Positions 1 to 6,214 of a stretch of DNA of 9,201 bases are shown here, one piece after another; positions within the stretch are counted from its first letter, which is position 1, and each line of letters starts with the position of its first letter. Location: positions 1-9,201 of the forward strand of contig JAEZIF010000139.1 in the NCBI GenBank assembly GCA_023416135.1, read 5' to 3'. This DNA comes from Pseudomonadota bacterium (GTDB taxonomy: Bacteria > Pseudomonadota > Alphaproteobacteria > Reyranellales > Reyranellaceae). The notes under the pieces are model-generated. The model had not been told where the DNA came from, made no database searches, and saw only the letters and a list, made by a program, of their open reading frames with translations. The position numbers and the translations under genes are program-made.

Positions 1-3
1 GTG

Positions 4-396
4 TCATACGAGCTCGACTGTGACGTGCCGCCGTGCAGCGACGGCAAGACGGCGGTCGTGGGTCATGAACGTCGCCTCCAAGATCTCCGCCAAGGCAATA
101 TACGCGGCGTCGTAGGCCGTCATATTCGCGCGCAGAGACCATACCCTCTTCAACAGGAAACCGTGCGGATGACGCCGGATGGGAAAATCCACGAAATCGT
201 CGAGAGCCTCTTGCGCGCGCGCGGCTTCGATCTCCCCGGCCATCTCGAACCGGCGAATTACCTGAGCGACCTCGACATCGAGAAGATGGGGCGAATGAAG
301 CGATTCAAGGCCATCGAACAGACGCGCCTCGATGGCCTCGCCCCGCGGCGTGTGCAAGACGACCTCGAGCAACGCCGAGGCATCGACGACGATCAC
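4..396 (-). CDS. vapC: VapC-type PIN-domain toxin ribonuclease
   Basis: A 130-residue protein with the layout of a type II toxin of the PIN family, which are Mg2+-dependent ribonucleases that cleave tRNA or other RNA and are held inactive by their cognate antitoxin. The expected acidic residues are visible: Asp5 in the opening VVDASALLE strand, Glu42 in the LDVEVAQVIRR helix, Asp96 in TAYDAAYIALAE, and Asp114 in THDRRLA. The length is normal for the family and the gene is complete, with a TGA stop. The start is a GTG whose bases overlap the vapB stop (shared GTGA), so translation is probably coupled to vapB. The family call is firm; the RNA target cannot be read from sequence. Confidence 0.93.
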   Translation of the reverse strand: MIVVDASALLEVVLHTPRGEAIEARLFDGLESLHSPHLLDVEVAQVIRRFEMAGEIEAARAQEALDDFVDFPIRRHPHGFLLKRVWSLRANMTAYDAAYIALAEILEATFMTHDRRLAVAARRHVTVELV

Positions 397-623
397 CGGC
401 TATCGCGTTCCGCGCGCACGGCGTCGGCGGTGTCGACGGATAGCGTGACGGGCGACCGGCGCGCCAAGCGAGCCTTCATCTCCTCGATCGTCGGCTGTTC
501 GGCGACCGTGCGGATCTGCTGCAACAGGTAGTCGGACAGCGACATGCCGGCCATTGCCGCACGCGACTTCAGCTTGCGATGCAGCGCATCGGGCACATTG
601 CGGATCTGGATCATCGTCGACAT
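393..623 (-). CDS. vapB: VapB/FitA-like ribbon-helix-helix antitoxin
   Basis: A 76-residue protein upstream of vapC and overlapping it by 4 bases. Residues 4-40 (MIQIRNVPDALHRKLKSRAA and the following MSLSDYLL helix) are a typical FitA/Arc-type ribbon-helix-helix: a short DNA-contacting beta strand, then two helices. The rest is a charged, probably flexible tail (EEMKARLARRSP onward) of the kind that wraps around the PIN toxin. In known relatives the VapB-VapC complex represses its own promoter. I chose ATG 623 because the promoter -10 box ends 7 bases upstream, which puts transcription initiation at or next to this codon. An ATG three codons further in (614) is the alternative. No Shine-Dalgarno sequence precedes either. 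Confidence 0.92.
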   Translation of the reverse strand: MSTMIQIRNVPDALHRKLKSRAAMAGMSLSDYLLQQIRTVAEQPTIEEMKARLARRSPVTLSVDTADAVRAERDSR

Positions 624-629
624 GTGGAA

Positions 630-658
630 ACGATAATTGCATGTGCTGCACATGTCAA
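630..658 (-). promoter_or_regulatory. vapBC promoter (-35 TTGACA, 17-bp spacer, -10 TATCGT)
   Basis: Read on the minus strand, a perfect consensus -35 hexamer TTGACA (653-658) is followed by a 17-base spacer and TATCGT (630-635, 4 of 6 matches to TATAAT). The -35 box overlaps the stop codon of the upstream nudB (TGA at 655-657), so vapBC can be transcribed independently of nudB. The -10 box ends 7 bases before the vapB ATG, which predicts a leaderless or nearly leaderless mRNA. Confidence 0.7.
640..654. promoter_or_regulatory. vapBC autoregulatory operator palindrome
   Basis: A perfect inverted repeat CATGTG-CTG-CACATG lies almost entirely in the spacer between the -35 and -10 boxes of the vapBC promoter, overlapping the last two bases of the -35. 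A further copy of the half-site CATGTG occurs at 621-626, over the vapB start codon. Ribbon-helix-helix antitoxins bind such short palindromes as dimers of dimers, so this is probably the VapBC operator. The repeat is directly visible; its role is inferred. Confidence 0.68.
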
Positions 659-1098
659 AGCTTGGCCGCCCTCGCGGGCAACTGGCTGATCGCCTCGCGA
701 TTGGTCGGCGAAAAGGTCCTCTCCATCGCCTCCTGCCACGGCAGCCAGAGCTGGGCGACATGCTCGGCCGGATCGAGGGTGGCGACGGTCGCGCTGTCGA
801 CCAGGAAGCCGAAGACGTGCTCGGTGTTGTGCGTGACGTCGGGGGCATACTTGGCGCGCCATTGCGGCCAGATCTCGTAGCGGTTGACGTGACCCCAGTC
901 GGTGAGCGTGCCGACCGACAAGCCGGTCTCTTCCAGAAGCTCGCGCCGCGCCGGGGATTCGAGATCGGGATCGTCGGGCTCGCGCGAGCCCGTCACCGAC
1001 TGCCACATGCCCGCCTGCCTGGCCCGTTCGAGCAGAAGCACCTCGAGCTGTCGCGTATGGACCACTACCAGCACCGATTCGGGGATCTTGTAAGCCAT
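655..1098 (-). CDS. nudB: Dihydroneopterin triphosphate pyrophosphatase (NudB-like Nudix hydrolase)
   Basis: A 147-residue Nudix hydrolase. Strong resemblance to NudB, which removes pyrophosphate from 7,8-dihydroneopterin triphosphate in folate synthesis, comes from YKIPESVLVVVHT at the start, WQSVTGSRE at residues 32-40, RYEIWPQWRAKYAPDVTHNTEHVFGF at about 73-98, and the FSPTNREAI end. The second half of the Nudix box is intact (RRELLEETGL, 51-60). Its first half is one residue longer than GX5EX7RE and lacks the usual glutamate, having Pro/Asp there. ATG 1098 fits the family length but has no Shine-Dalgarno. An in-frame ATG at 1119 adds MFGLLCA and has GGAGGG and GGGGAG upstream, so it is a real alternative. 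The gene is divergent from dapD. A possible -10 (TATTGT, 1104-1109) would make the shorter form leaderless. Confidence 0.85.
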   Translation of the reverse strand: MAYKIPESVLVVVHTRQLEVLLLERARQAGMWQSVTGSREPDDPDLESPARRELLEETGLSVGTLTDWGHVNRYEIWPQWRAKYAPDVTHNTEHVFGFLVDSATVATLDPAEHVAQLWLPWQEAMERTFSPTNREAISQLPARAAKL

Positions 1099-1118
1099 GG
1101 CGCACAATAGCCCGAACA

Positions 1119-1146
1119 TTGACTCCCCGCCCTCCGACGCTATGGT
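1119..1146 (+). promoter_or_regulatory. dapD promoter (TTGACT, 16-bp spacer, TATGGT)
   Basis: In the 73-base gap between the divergent nudB and dapD starts, TTGACT (1119-1124, 5 of 6 to consensus) is followed by 16 bases and TATGGT (1141-1146, 4 of 6). Transcription would begin around 1152-1154, giving a leader of about 20 bases that carries the dapD ribosome-binding site GAGGGG (1162-1167). If nudB really starts at 1119, this promoter overlaps its first codons. Assigned by inspection only. Confidence 0.55.
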
Positions 1147-1171
1147 CCGCCGGCATTTTTCGAGGGGAACG

Positions 1172-2011
<840 letters not shown>

Positions 2012-2015
2012 CACC

Positions 2016-2975
2016 ATGATTTGCCAGACGCTTCCCGAACGGTTGCTCTGGCGCGGTGATAGTTTGCCCGACGCGGCCGGCCGCGTGGCGCTGCCGGCCG
2101 ACGTGGAGCGGGAGCTCGACCGGGTCGTGGCGACGCTCGGCCGCGATCCGCTGCCGCTCCTGCTGCTGCGGCCGAACGATTTCGGCCTGGACGCCTCGCG
2201 TGCCTTCATGCGCGAGGTCAAGCGCACCATCGACGACGGGCCGGGCTTCGCCATCGTCGATCGCCTGCCGGTCGAGCGCTGGCCACAGGACGCCGCGCGC
2301 GCGATGTGGTGGCTGCTGGCCTCGCTGGTCGCGCGGCCGGTGGCGCAGAAGTGGGACGGCACCTCGATCTACGACGTCACCGATCTCGGCCGCCCGCCCG
2401 GCAACGGGGTGCGGCCCGACGTCACCAATGCCGAGCAGAACTTCCATACCGACAACAGCTACAACCACGTGCCGCCGCACTATGTCGGCCTGTTGTGCCT
2501 GCGCACGGCGATGGAAGGCGGCGTGAGCGGCATCGTGAGCTTCGCCACGGCGCACGAGGAGATGCGCAAGCGTCATCCCGACCTGCTGCCGCGGCTCTAT
2601 CGGCCCTTCTACTTCGACCGCCAGCGCGAGCATGCGCCCGGCGATGTCATGACGACCCACCATCCGATGCTCGAGGCCAAGGACGGCCGACTGATCGCGC
2701 GCCTGTCGCACTTCCAGGTGAAGAACGGCCAGAAGATCGCAGGCGTACCGCTCGACAACGAGGGCGCGGCGGCGCTGGAGGCCTTCGAGGCCATCCTCAA
2801 CGAGCCCGGCATGTCGGCGCGCTTCCAGTTCCAGCCGGGCCAGATGCAGATCATCGACAACCGCGCGCTCGGCCATAAGCGCACGGCGTTCCGCGACTGG
2901 CCGGAGCCCGATCGCAGGCGTCTGCTGGTGCGCCTCTGGCTGCGCGATACCGGCAGCCGGGCCTACGACGGCTGA
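2016..2975 (+). CDS. TauD/TfdA-type Fe(II)/2-oxoglutarate dioxygenase, substrate unknown
   Basis: A 319-residue protein of the TauD/TfdA (clavaminate-synthase-like) superfamily, which couple 2-oxoglutarate decarboxylation to hydroxylation of a small molecule. The iron-binding facial triad is visible: His144 and Asp146 in NAEQNFHTDNSYN, and the distal His287 in IIDNRALGHKRTAF. An arginine of the following RRRLLVRLWLRD segment (301-310) should bind the 2-oxoglutarate carboxylate. The surrounding jelly-roll signatures (PHYVGLLCLRTAMEGGVSGI, FQPGQMQIIDN) are typical of the broad TauD family, not of taurine dioxygenase itself. The ATG follows the dapD stop by 4 bases without a clear Shine-Dalgarno, so translation is probably coupled to dapD. 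Nothing shows a lysine-pathway substrate, although the coupling makes a lysine- or diaminopimelate-related compound worth considering. Convergent with the gene ending at 3223. Confidence 0.88.
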   Translation: MICQTLPERLLWRGDSLPDAAGRVALPADVERELDRVVATLGRDPLPLLLLRPNDFGLDASRAFMREVKRTIDDGPGFAIVDRLPVERWPQDAARAMWWLLASLVARPVAQKWDGTSIYDVTDLGRPPGNGVRPDVTNAEQNFHTDNSYNHVPPHYVGLLCLRTAMEGGVSGIVSFATAHEEMRKRHPDLLPRLYRPFYFDRQREHAPGDVMTTHHPMLEAKDGRLIARLSHFQVKNGQKIAGVPLDNEGAAALEAFEAILNEPGMSARFQFQPGQMQIIDNRALGHKRTAFRDWPEPDRRRLLVRLWLRDTGSRAYDG

Positions 2976-3052
2976 TCGATCGGGCGCGCACCCTCGGTTC
3001 TACCGGGTGGCCAATGGGCCAATCGACGTTGCCGGCCAGTCGCACGACCGAG

Positions 3053-3092
3053 CACCATGGCGGCGCCAGCGCCACCATGGCGGCGCCAGCGG
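3053..3092. repeat. Tandem duplication of a 20-bp GC-rich unit
   Basis: Two adjacent 20-base units (3053-3072 and 3073-3092) beginning CACCATGGCGGCGCCAGCG differ only at the last base (C versus G). Each unit contains the palindromes CCATGG and GGCGCC. The pair lies in the non-coding gap between convergent genes (2976-3222) and directly abuts the left arm of a hairpin. It looks like a recent slippage duplication. I see no gene, promoter or binding-site function for it. Confidence 0.85.
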
Positions 3093-3129
3093 GCTGATCA
3101 TTCGCCGATTCCGTCGTCGATCAGCCCGC
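3089..3129. terminator. Candidate bidirectional terminator hairpin
   Basis: Arms GCGGGCTGATC (3089-3099) and GATCAGCCCGC (3119-3129) pair perfectly over 11 bp around a 19-base loop. The position, between the end of the dapD-dioxygenase unit (2975) and the end of the convergent SnoaL-like gene (3223), suits a shared terminator. No U-run follows on either strand, so classical intrinsic termination is not assured, and a plain transcript-end hairpin or a protein site remains possible. Confidence 0.45.
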
Positions 3130-3222
3130 GCTTCATCGCGGTTCAGCGCTGCCTGGGCGTCGATGAGGGCGTCGCCACTGCTGCGGACCTCGCCGACTTT
3201 CATCGGCAGATCGGAAGAACGT

Positions 3223-3690
3223 TCAGCCGAGGTGGCGCCTGAAGGCCGGTTGCTTCTTCAGGTGCGCCCCTTCCTTGGCCAGGATCCTGGCGGTGCGCTC
3301 GGGCGCAAAGCCCAGCTCGACGAACGCCGGCCCGACATTGGCGACCTCGCTGTACTCGGCGATCCTGCCGTCCAGGAGCTTCATCATCGACACGCCCTCG
3401 AAACCGACGCGCTTGCCGTTGGCCTCGGGCAGCAGCGAGACGTAGCTGAACGTGTAGTAGGCATAGAGCATCCGGCCGTCGCTCACCGGCCGGTGCATGT
3501 CCCAGCGGAAGTCGCGGGCGGTACGATGGAACCAGTCGTCGATCATCTCGGCGATCTTCTGGCGCCCCTTGAAGTCGCCGTAGAACACGTCGTGGTAGAC
3601 GCCGTCCTCGGTGAACAGGCTGGCGAAGGCCTTGCCGTCGCGGCGTTCGACGGCCGAGCAGAATTCCTTCAGTAAGTCTGTCGTATCCAT
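3223..3690 (-). CDS. SnoaL/NTF2-like fold protein
   Basis: A 155-residue protein with the shape of the SnoaL_2/NTF2-like superfamily: an N-terminal helix with LLKEFCSAVERRDGKAFASLFTEDGVYHDV (6-35), the FYGDFKGRQKIAEMIDDWF segment (36-54), and alternating beta strands with conserved aromatics (RWDMHRPVSDGRMLYAYYTFSYVS, GFEGVSMMKLLDGRIAEYSEV). Members are cone-shaped alpha+beta barrels acting as isomerases, hydrolases, cyclases or ligand-binding proteins, so the exact role cannot be given. No signal peptide is seen, so it is probably cytoplasmic. ATG 3690 is chosen because GGGAG lies 7 bases upstream and because earlier in-frame starts would run across the divergent lemA. An inverted repeat covers its start codon, suggesting regulation. 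Confidence 0.85.
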   Translation of the reverse strand: MDTTDLLKEFCSAVERRDGKAFASLFTEDGVYHDVFYGDFKGRQKIAEMIDDWFHRTARDFRWDMHRPVSDGRMLYAYYTFSYVSLLPEANGKRVGFEGVSMMKLLDGRIAEYSEVANVGPAFVELGFAPERTARILAKEGAHLKKQPAFRRHLG

Positions 3691-3720
3691 GATTGTGCTC
3701 CCGATATGGCCGCAATCATG
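3688..3720. promoter_or_regulatory. Inverted repeat in the SnoaL-like/lemA divergent gap, possible operator
   Basis: CATGATTG (3688-3695) and CAATCATG (3713-3720) form a perfect 8-bp inverted repeat with a 17-base spacer, so the half-site centres are 25 bases apart. The left arm includes the start codon of the minus-strand SnoaL-like gene; the right arm lies 35 bases before the lemA ATG. The spacing suits a dimeric repressor contacting well-separated half-sites. I found no convincing -35/-10 pair here and no dedicated regulator next door, so function is only a suggestion. Confidence 0.42.
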
Positions 3721-3754
3721 ACTAAACTCTGCGTTGCGGCAAGGAGGCCTGGGA

Positions 3755-4309
3755 ATGAGTTTCTGGATCGTCGTCGGTATTCTCGTGGTGATCGGACTTT
3801 GGGCCATCGCCGTCTACAACGGGCTGGTCGCCGGCCGGAACCAGGCGCAGACCGCATGGAGCCAGATCGACGTGCAGCTCAAGCGCCGGCACGACCTGAT
3901 CCCGAACCTGGTGCAGGTTGTGAAGGACGCCATGGGCTACGAGCAGGAGACGCTCACCAAGGTCGTCCAGGCGCGCAATGCCGCCGTCGCCGCCAGCGGC
4001 AGCCCGGCGCAGGCGGGACCGGCCGAGGCGTTGCTGACCCAGGCGACGCGCGGACTTTTCGCACTGGTCGAGAGCTATCCGCAGCTCAAGGCCAACGACA
4101 ACATCAAGCAACTGCAGGAAGAGCTGACCACGACCGAGAACAAGATCGCCTTCGCGCGCCAGTTCTACAACGACTCGGTCAACGCCTATAACAACCGGCG
4201 GCAAAGCTTCCCTGCGGTGCTGGCGGCGGCGTCGCTGGGCTTCGGTCCCATTGAACTCTTCAGCATGCCCGAGACCGAGCGCGAGGTGCCCAAAGTCGCG
4301 TTGCGCTGA
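3755..4309 (+). CDS. lemA: LemA family membrane-anchored protein
   Basis: A 184-residue LemA family protein. Residues 4-22 (WIVVGILVVIGLWAIAV) form a single N-terminal membrane anchor, and the remainder is a helical, coiled-coil-like domain. Family signatures are clear: YNGLVAGRNQAQTAWSQIDV (21-40), QLKRRHDLIPNLVQVVKDAM (41-60), and FYNDSVNAYNNRRQSFPAVL (138-156), with the FELF-like GFGPIELFSMPE end. The biochemical role of LemA is not settled; association with HtpX-type membrane proteases and envelope stress is common. ATG 3755 is preceded by an ideal AAGGAGG (3741-3747, 7-base spacing), so the more upstream in-frame TTG is unlikely. htpX begins 3 bases after its stop, indicating one operon. 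Confidence 0.94.
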   Translation: MSFWIVVGILVVIGLWAIAVYNGLVAGRNQAQTAWSQIDVQLKRRHDLIPNLVQVVKDAMGYEQETLTKVVQARNAAVAASGSPAQAGPAEALLTQATRGLFALVESYPQLKANDNIKQLQEELTTTENKIAFARQFYNDSVNAYNNRRQSFPAVLAAASLGFGPIELFSMPETEREVPKVALR

Positions 4310-4312
4310 TCC

Positions 4313-5269
4313 ATGGCCAATACCACCGACTTCGTCGGCGCGCAGAAGGCCAACCGGCGCAACACCATGGTGCTGCTGGCCGCGCTGACGGCGCTGGCCG
4401 CGCTGGTCGGCTACACGATCGGCTGGCTGCTGGAAAGCGAGGCGTCGAACGCAGTGCCGGTCCTGAGCAAGGCGGGGGTCGGGGTCGCCGGCCTGATGGC
4501 CGCGGTCAGCGTCGGCTGGAGCGCGCTGTCGCTCGCCTTCGGCGACAAGATGGTGCTGGCCATGGCCAATGCCAGGCAGATCGACAAGGCCGACGCGCCG
4601 CAGCTCTACAACGTGGTCGAGGAGATGGCGATCGCCGCCGGCGTGCCCATGCCCAAGGTCATGGTGCTGGAGACCGACGCGCTGAACGCCTTTGCCACCG
4701 GCAACAAGCCCGGCAACGGCACCATCGCGGTCACGCGCGGCCTCTTGAATGCGCTGAACCGCGACGAGCTGCAGGGCGTGGCGGCGCACGAGATGGCCCA
4801 TCTCGCCAACCTCGACACGCGGTACATGGTGGTGGTCGGGGTCACGGTCGGGCTGATCGCGCTGGTCTGCGACATGCTGCTGCGCAGCCTGGCCTGGGGT
4901 CGCGGCAACCGCAGCTCGAGCAGCAGCAACAAGAAGGGTGGTGGTGCGGCCATCCTGATCATCCTGCTGGTCGTCGTCGCCATCGTGGCGCCGATCGCGG
5001 CCAAGTTCGTACAGATGGCGGTGTCGCGCCAGCGCGAGTATCTTGCCGATGCCACGTCGGTGCAGTTCACGCGCAATCCCAACGGGCTGATATCGGCGCT
5101 GGGCAAGCTCGCCGAGAAGGCCGAGCCGTTTCCGGGAGTGAGCCGTGCCACGCAGCACCTCTTCATCGTCAATCCGGTGCAGACCTTCACGGCCAAGAGC
5201 TCGGCGCTGCTGGCCACGCATCCGGATATCGCCGATCGCGTCGCTCGCCTGCGCAATCTGGGCGCTTAG
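4313..5269 (+). CDS. htpX: M48 family zinc metalloprotease HtpX
   Basis: A 318-residue integral membrane metalloprotease of the HtpX group, which in known bacteria degrades damaged or misfolded membrane proteins. Two membrane segments lie near the N-terminus (about 18-40 and 54-76). The zinc site is His159-Glu160-x-x-His163 in AAHEMAHLANLDTRYM, with the third ligand Glu242 in SRQREYLADATSV. Two further hydrophobic segments (about 172-190 and 212-233) are separated by a polar Ser/Lys/Gly-rich loop (NRSSSSSNKKGGG, 199-211). The C-terminus HPDIADRVARLRNLG is typical, normally read HPp.. RI.RL. The gene follows lemA after 3 bases without an obvious Shine-Dalgarno, so coupling is likely. Its last 125 bases also encode, in another frame, the start of the following phosphodiesterase. 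Slightly longer than many HtpX proteins because of the N-terminal stretch and the polar loop. Confidence 0.94.
   Translation: MANTTDFVGAQKANRRNTMVLLAALTALAALVGYTIGWLLESEASNAVPVLSKAGVGVAGLMAAVSVGWSALSLAFGDKMVLAMANARQIDKADAPQLYNVVEEMAIAAGVPMPKVMVLETDALNAFATGNKPGNGTIAVTRGLLNALNRDELQGVAAHEMAHLANLDTRYMVVVGVTVGLIALVCDMLLRSLAWGRGNRSSSSSNKKGGGAAILIILLVVVAIVAPIAAKFVQMAVSRQREYLADATSVQFTRNPNGLISALGKLAEKAEPFPGVSRATQHLFIVNPVQTFTAKSSALLATHPDIADRVARLRNLGA
5134..5138 (+). promoter_or_regulatory. Ribosome-binding site that decides the phosphodiesterase start
   Basis: GGGAG sits 6 bases before GTG 5145, inside htpX. Between this GTG and the catalytic domain no other in-frame ATG, GTG or TTG exists, so this site supports an out-of-frame start within htpX. 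Confidence 0.6.
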
Positions 5270-6173
5270 CTTCTCGGCCCACGCCTTCGACCTGCAGGGC
5301 CATCGCGGCGCCCGCGGACTGGCGCCCGAGAACACGCTGGCCGCTTTCCGTACCGCCCTCGATCTCGGCGTCGCGACCCTGGAGACCGATCTCGCCGTCA
5401 CAAAGGACGGCATCGTGGTGATCAGCCACGATCCATTCGTCAATCCCGATCTCGCGCGACTGGACGGCCGGTGGCTCGCCACGCCCGGTCCACCGATCCG
5501 CGCGCTCACGCTCGACGAGCTCAGGCGCTACGACATCGGCCGCCTGAACCCGGGTGCCAGATACGCCCAGCAATTCCCCGACCAGAAGCCGGTCGATGGC
5601 GAGCGCTTCCCCACCCTGGACGAGCTGTTCGCCATGGCTGGGCCCACCGTGCGCTTCAACGTCGAGATCAAGACCGATCCCGGCAAACCCGACCTCACGC
5701 TCGAGCCCGAGCGCTTTGCCGAGCTTGCGATCGCGGCCATCCGCAGGGGTGGGGCTGCGGCGCGCACCACCATCCAGTCGTTCGACTGGCGCGGCTTGCT
5801 CGCGTCGCGCCGGCTGGCGCCCGACATCGCCACGGCGTGCCTGTCGATCGAGAGCAACAACTTCGACACGGTGCGGCGCGCGAGCGGCCAGCCCTCGCCC
5901 TGGCTGGGCGGCCTCGACCTCGCGGCCCATGGTGGCTCGGTGCCGCGGCTCGCCAAGGCGGCGGGCTGTGCGGTGTGGTCGCCCTTCTGGCGCAACGTCA
6001 CGGCGGAAAACGTCAAGGAGGCCCAGGATCTCGGCCTGAAGGTCTTGCCATGGACCGTGAATACTCCCGCCGACATGGCGGCCCTGATCGACCTCAAGGT
6101 CGACGGGTTGATCACCGACTATCCCGACCGCGCGAAGTCCGTACTGGCGAATAAGGGCCTGAGAATCCGCTGA
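5145..6173 (+). CDS. Secreted glycerophosphodiester phosphodiesterase
   Basis: A GDPD-family TIM-barrel enzyme that hydrolyses glycerophosphodiesters to glycerol-3-phosphate and an alcohol, feeding phospholipid turnover or phosphate scavenging. Catalytic features, numbered from GTG 5145: HRGARGLAPENTLAAF with His53-Arg54, ETD with Glu80 and Asp82 (metal ligands), SHD with His95, and the NVEIKTD strand with Glu174 and Lys176. TIQSFDW and PWTVNTPADM follow, closing with DGLITDYPDR. Residues 31-47 form a hydrophobic stretch ending SAHA, a good signal-peptidase AxA site, after a long basic n-region (RCRPSRPRARR), so export to the periplasm is expected. The start lies 125 bases inside htpX in the +1 frame; no later standard start would keep the signal sequence or even the first catalytic histidine. 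The family call is firm, the exact N-terminus less so. Substrate could be glycerophosphocholine, glycerophosphoethanolamine or similar. Confidence 0.9.
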   Translation: MPRSTSSSSIRCRPSRPRARRCWPRIRISPIASLACAIWALSFSAHAFDLQGHRGARGLAPENTLAAFRTALDLGVATLETDLAVTKDGIVVISHDPFVNPDLARLDGRWLATPGPPIRALTLDELRRYDIGRLNPGARYAQQFPDQKPVDGERFPTLDELFAMAGPTVRFNVEIKTDPGKPDLTLEPERFAELAIAAIRRGGAAARTTIQSFDWRGLLASRRLAPDIATACLSIESNNFDTVRRASGQPSPWLGGLDLAAHGGSVPRLAKAAGCAVWSPFWRNVTAENVKEAQDLGLKVLPWTVNTPADMAALIDLKVDGLITDYPDRAKSVLANKGLRIR

Positions 6174-6177
6174 GCGA

Positions 6178-6207
6178 TTGACTCCGCCCGATTCTGTGTT
6201 CTGTATA
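6178..6207 (+). promoter_or_regulatory. Candidate gntR promoter
   Basis: TTGACT (6178-6183, the same hexamer as in the dapD promoter) is followed by 18 bases and TGTATA (6202-6207), or with a longer spacer by TATACA (6204-6209). Initiation would fall at or next to the ATG at 6214. The -10 region is contained in the 18-bp palindrome, so a bound repressor would block polymerase. The -10 match is modest; assigned by inspection. Confidence 0.4.
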
Positions 6208-6214
6208 CAGAACA
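6197..6214. promoter_or_regulatory. 18-bp perfect palindrome, GntR operator
   Basis: TGTTCTGTATACAGAACA is a perfect 18-bp palindrome with the CTGTATACAG core common among operators of FCD-type GntR regulators. It ends on the A of the gntR start codon. An extra direct half-site TTCTGT lies at 6192-6197, immediately left of the palindrome's TTCTGT at 6199-6204. The most economical reading is autoregulation of the gntR-dioxygenase-oxidoreductase unit. I see no second copy before the two downstream genes. Confidence 0.78.

Noticed and set aside
3000..3203. Minus-strand 67-residue frame in the same gap.
   Set aside because: Arg-rich composition typical of shadow translation in GC-rich DNA; no recognisable domain and no start signal.
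3057..3242. Short plus-strand frame in the 2976-3222 gap with a LGVDEGVATAADL stretch, reminiscent of a dehydrogenase C-terminus.
   Set aside because: The resemblance covers about a dozen residues, the frame starts within the tandem repeat, has no ribosome-binding site, and overlaps the end of the convergent SnoaL-like gene. Not enough to call even a pseudogene.
5246..5254. Lipobox-like SLAC in the phosphodiesterase signal region.
   Set aside because: The -3 position is Ser, not Leu/Val/Ile, and hydrophobic sequence continues to a good AHA cleavage site, so signal peptidase I processing fits better than lipoprotein processing.
3722..5509. 595-residue minus-strand open frame antisense to lemA and htpX.
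   Set aside because: Same cause: mirror of well-conserved plus-strand genes, with no domain of its own.
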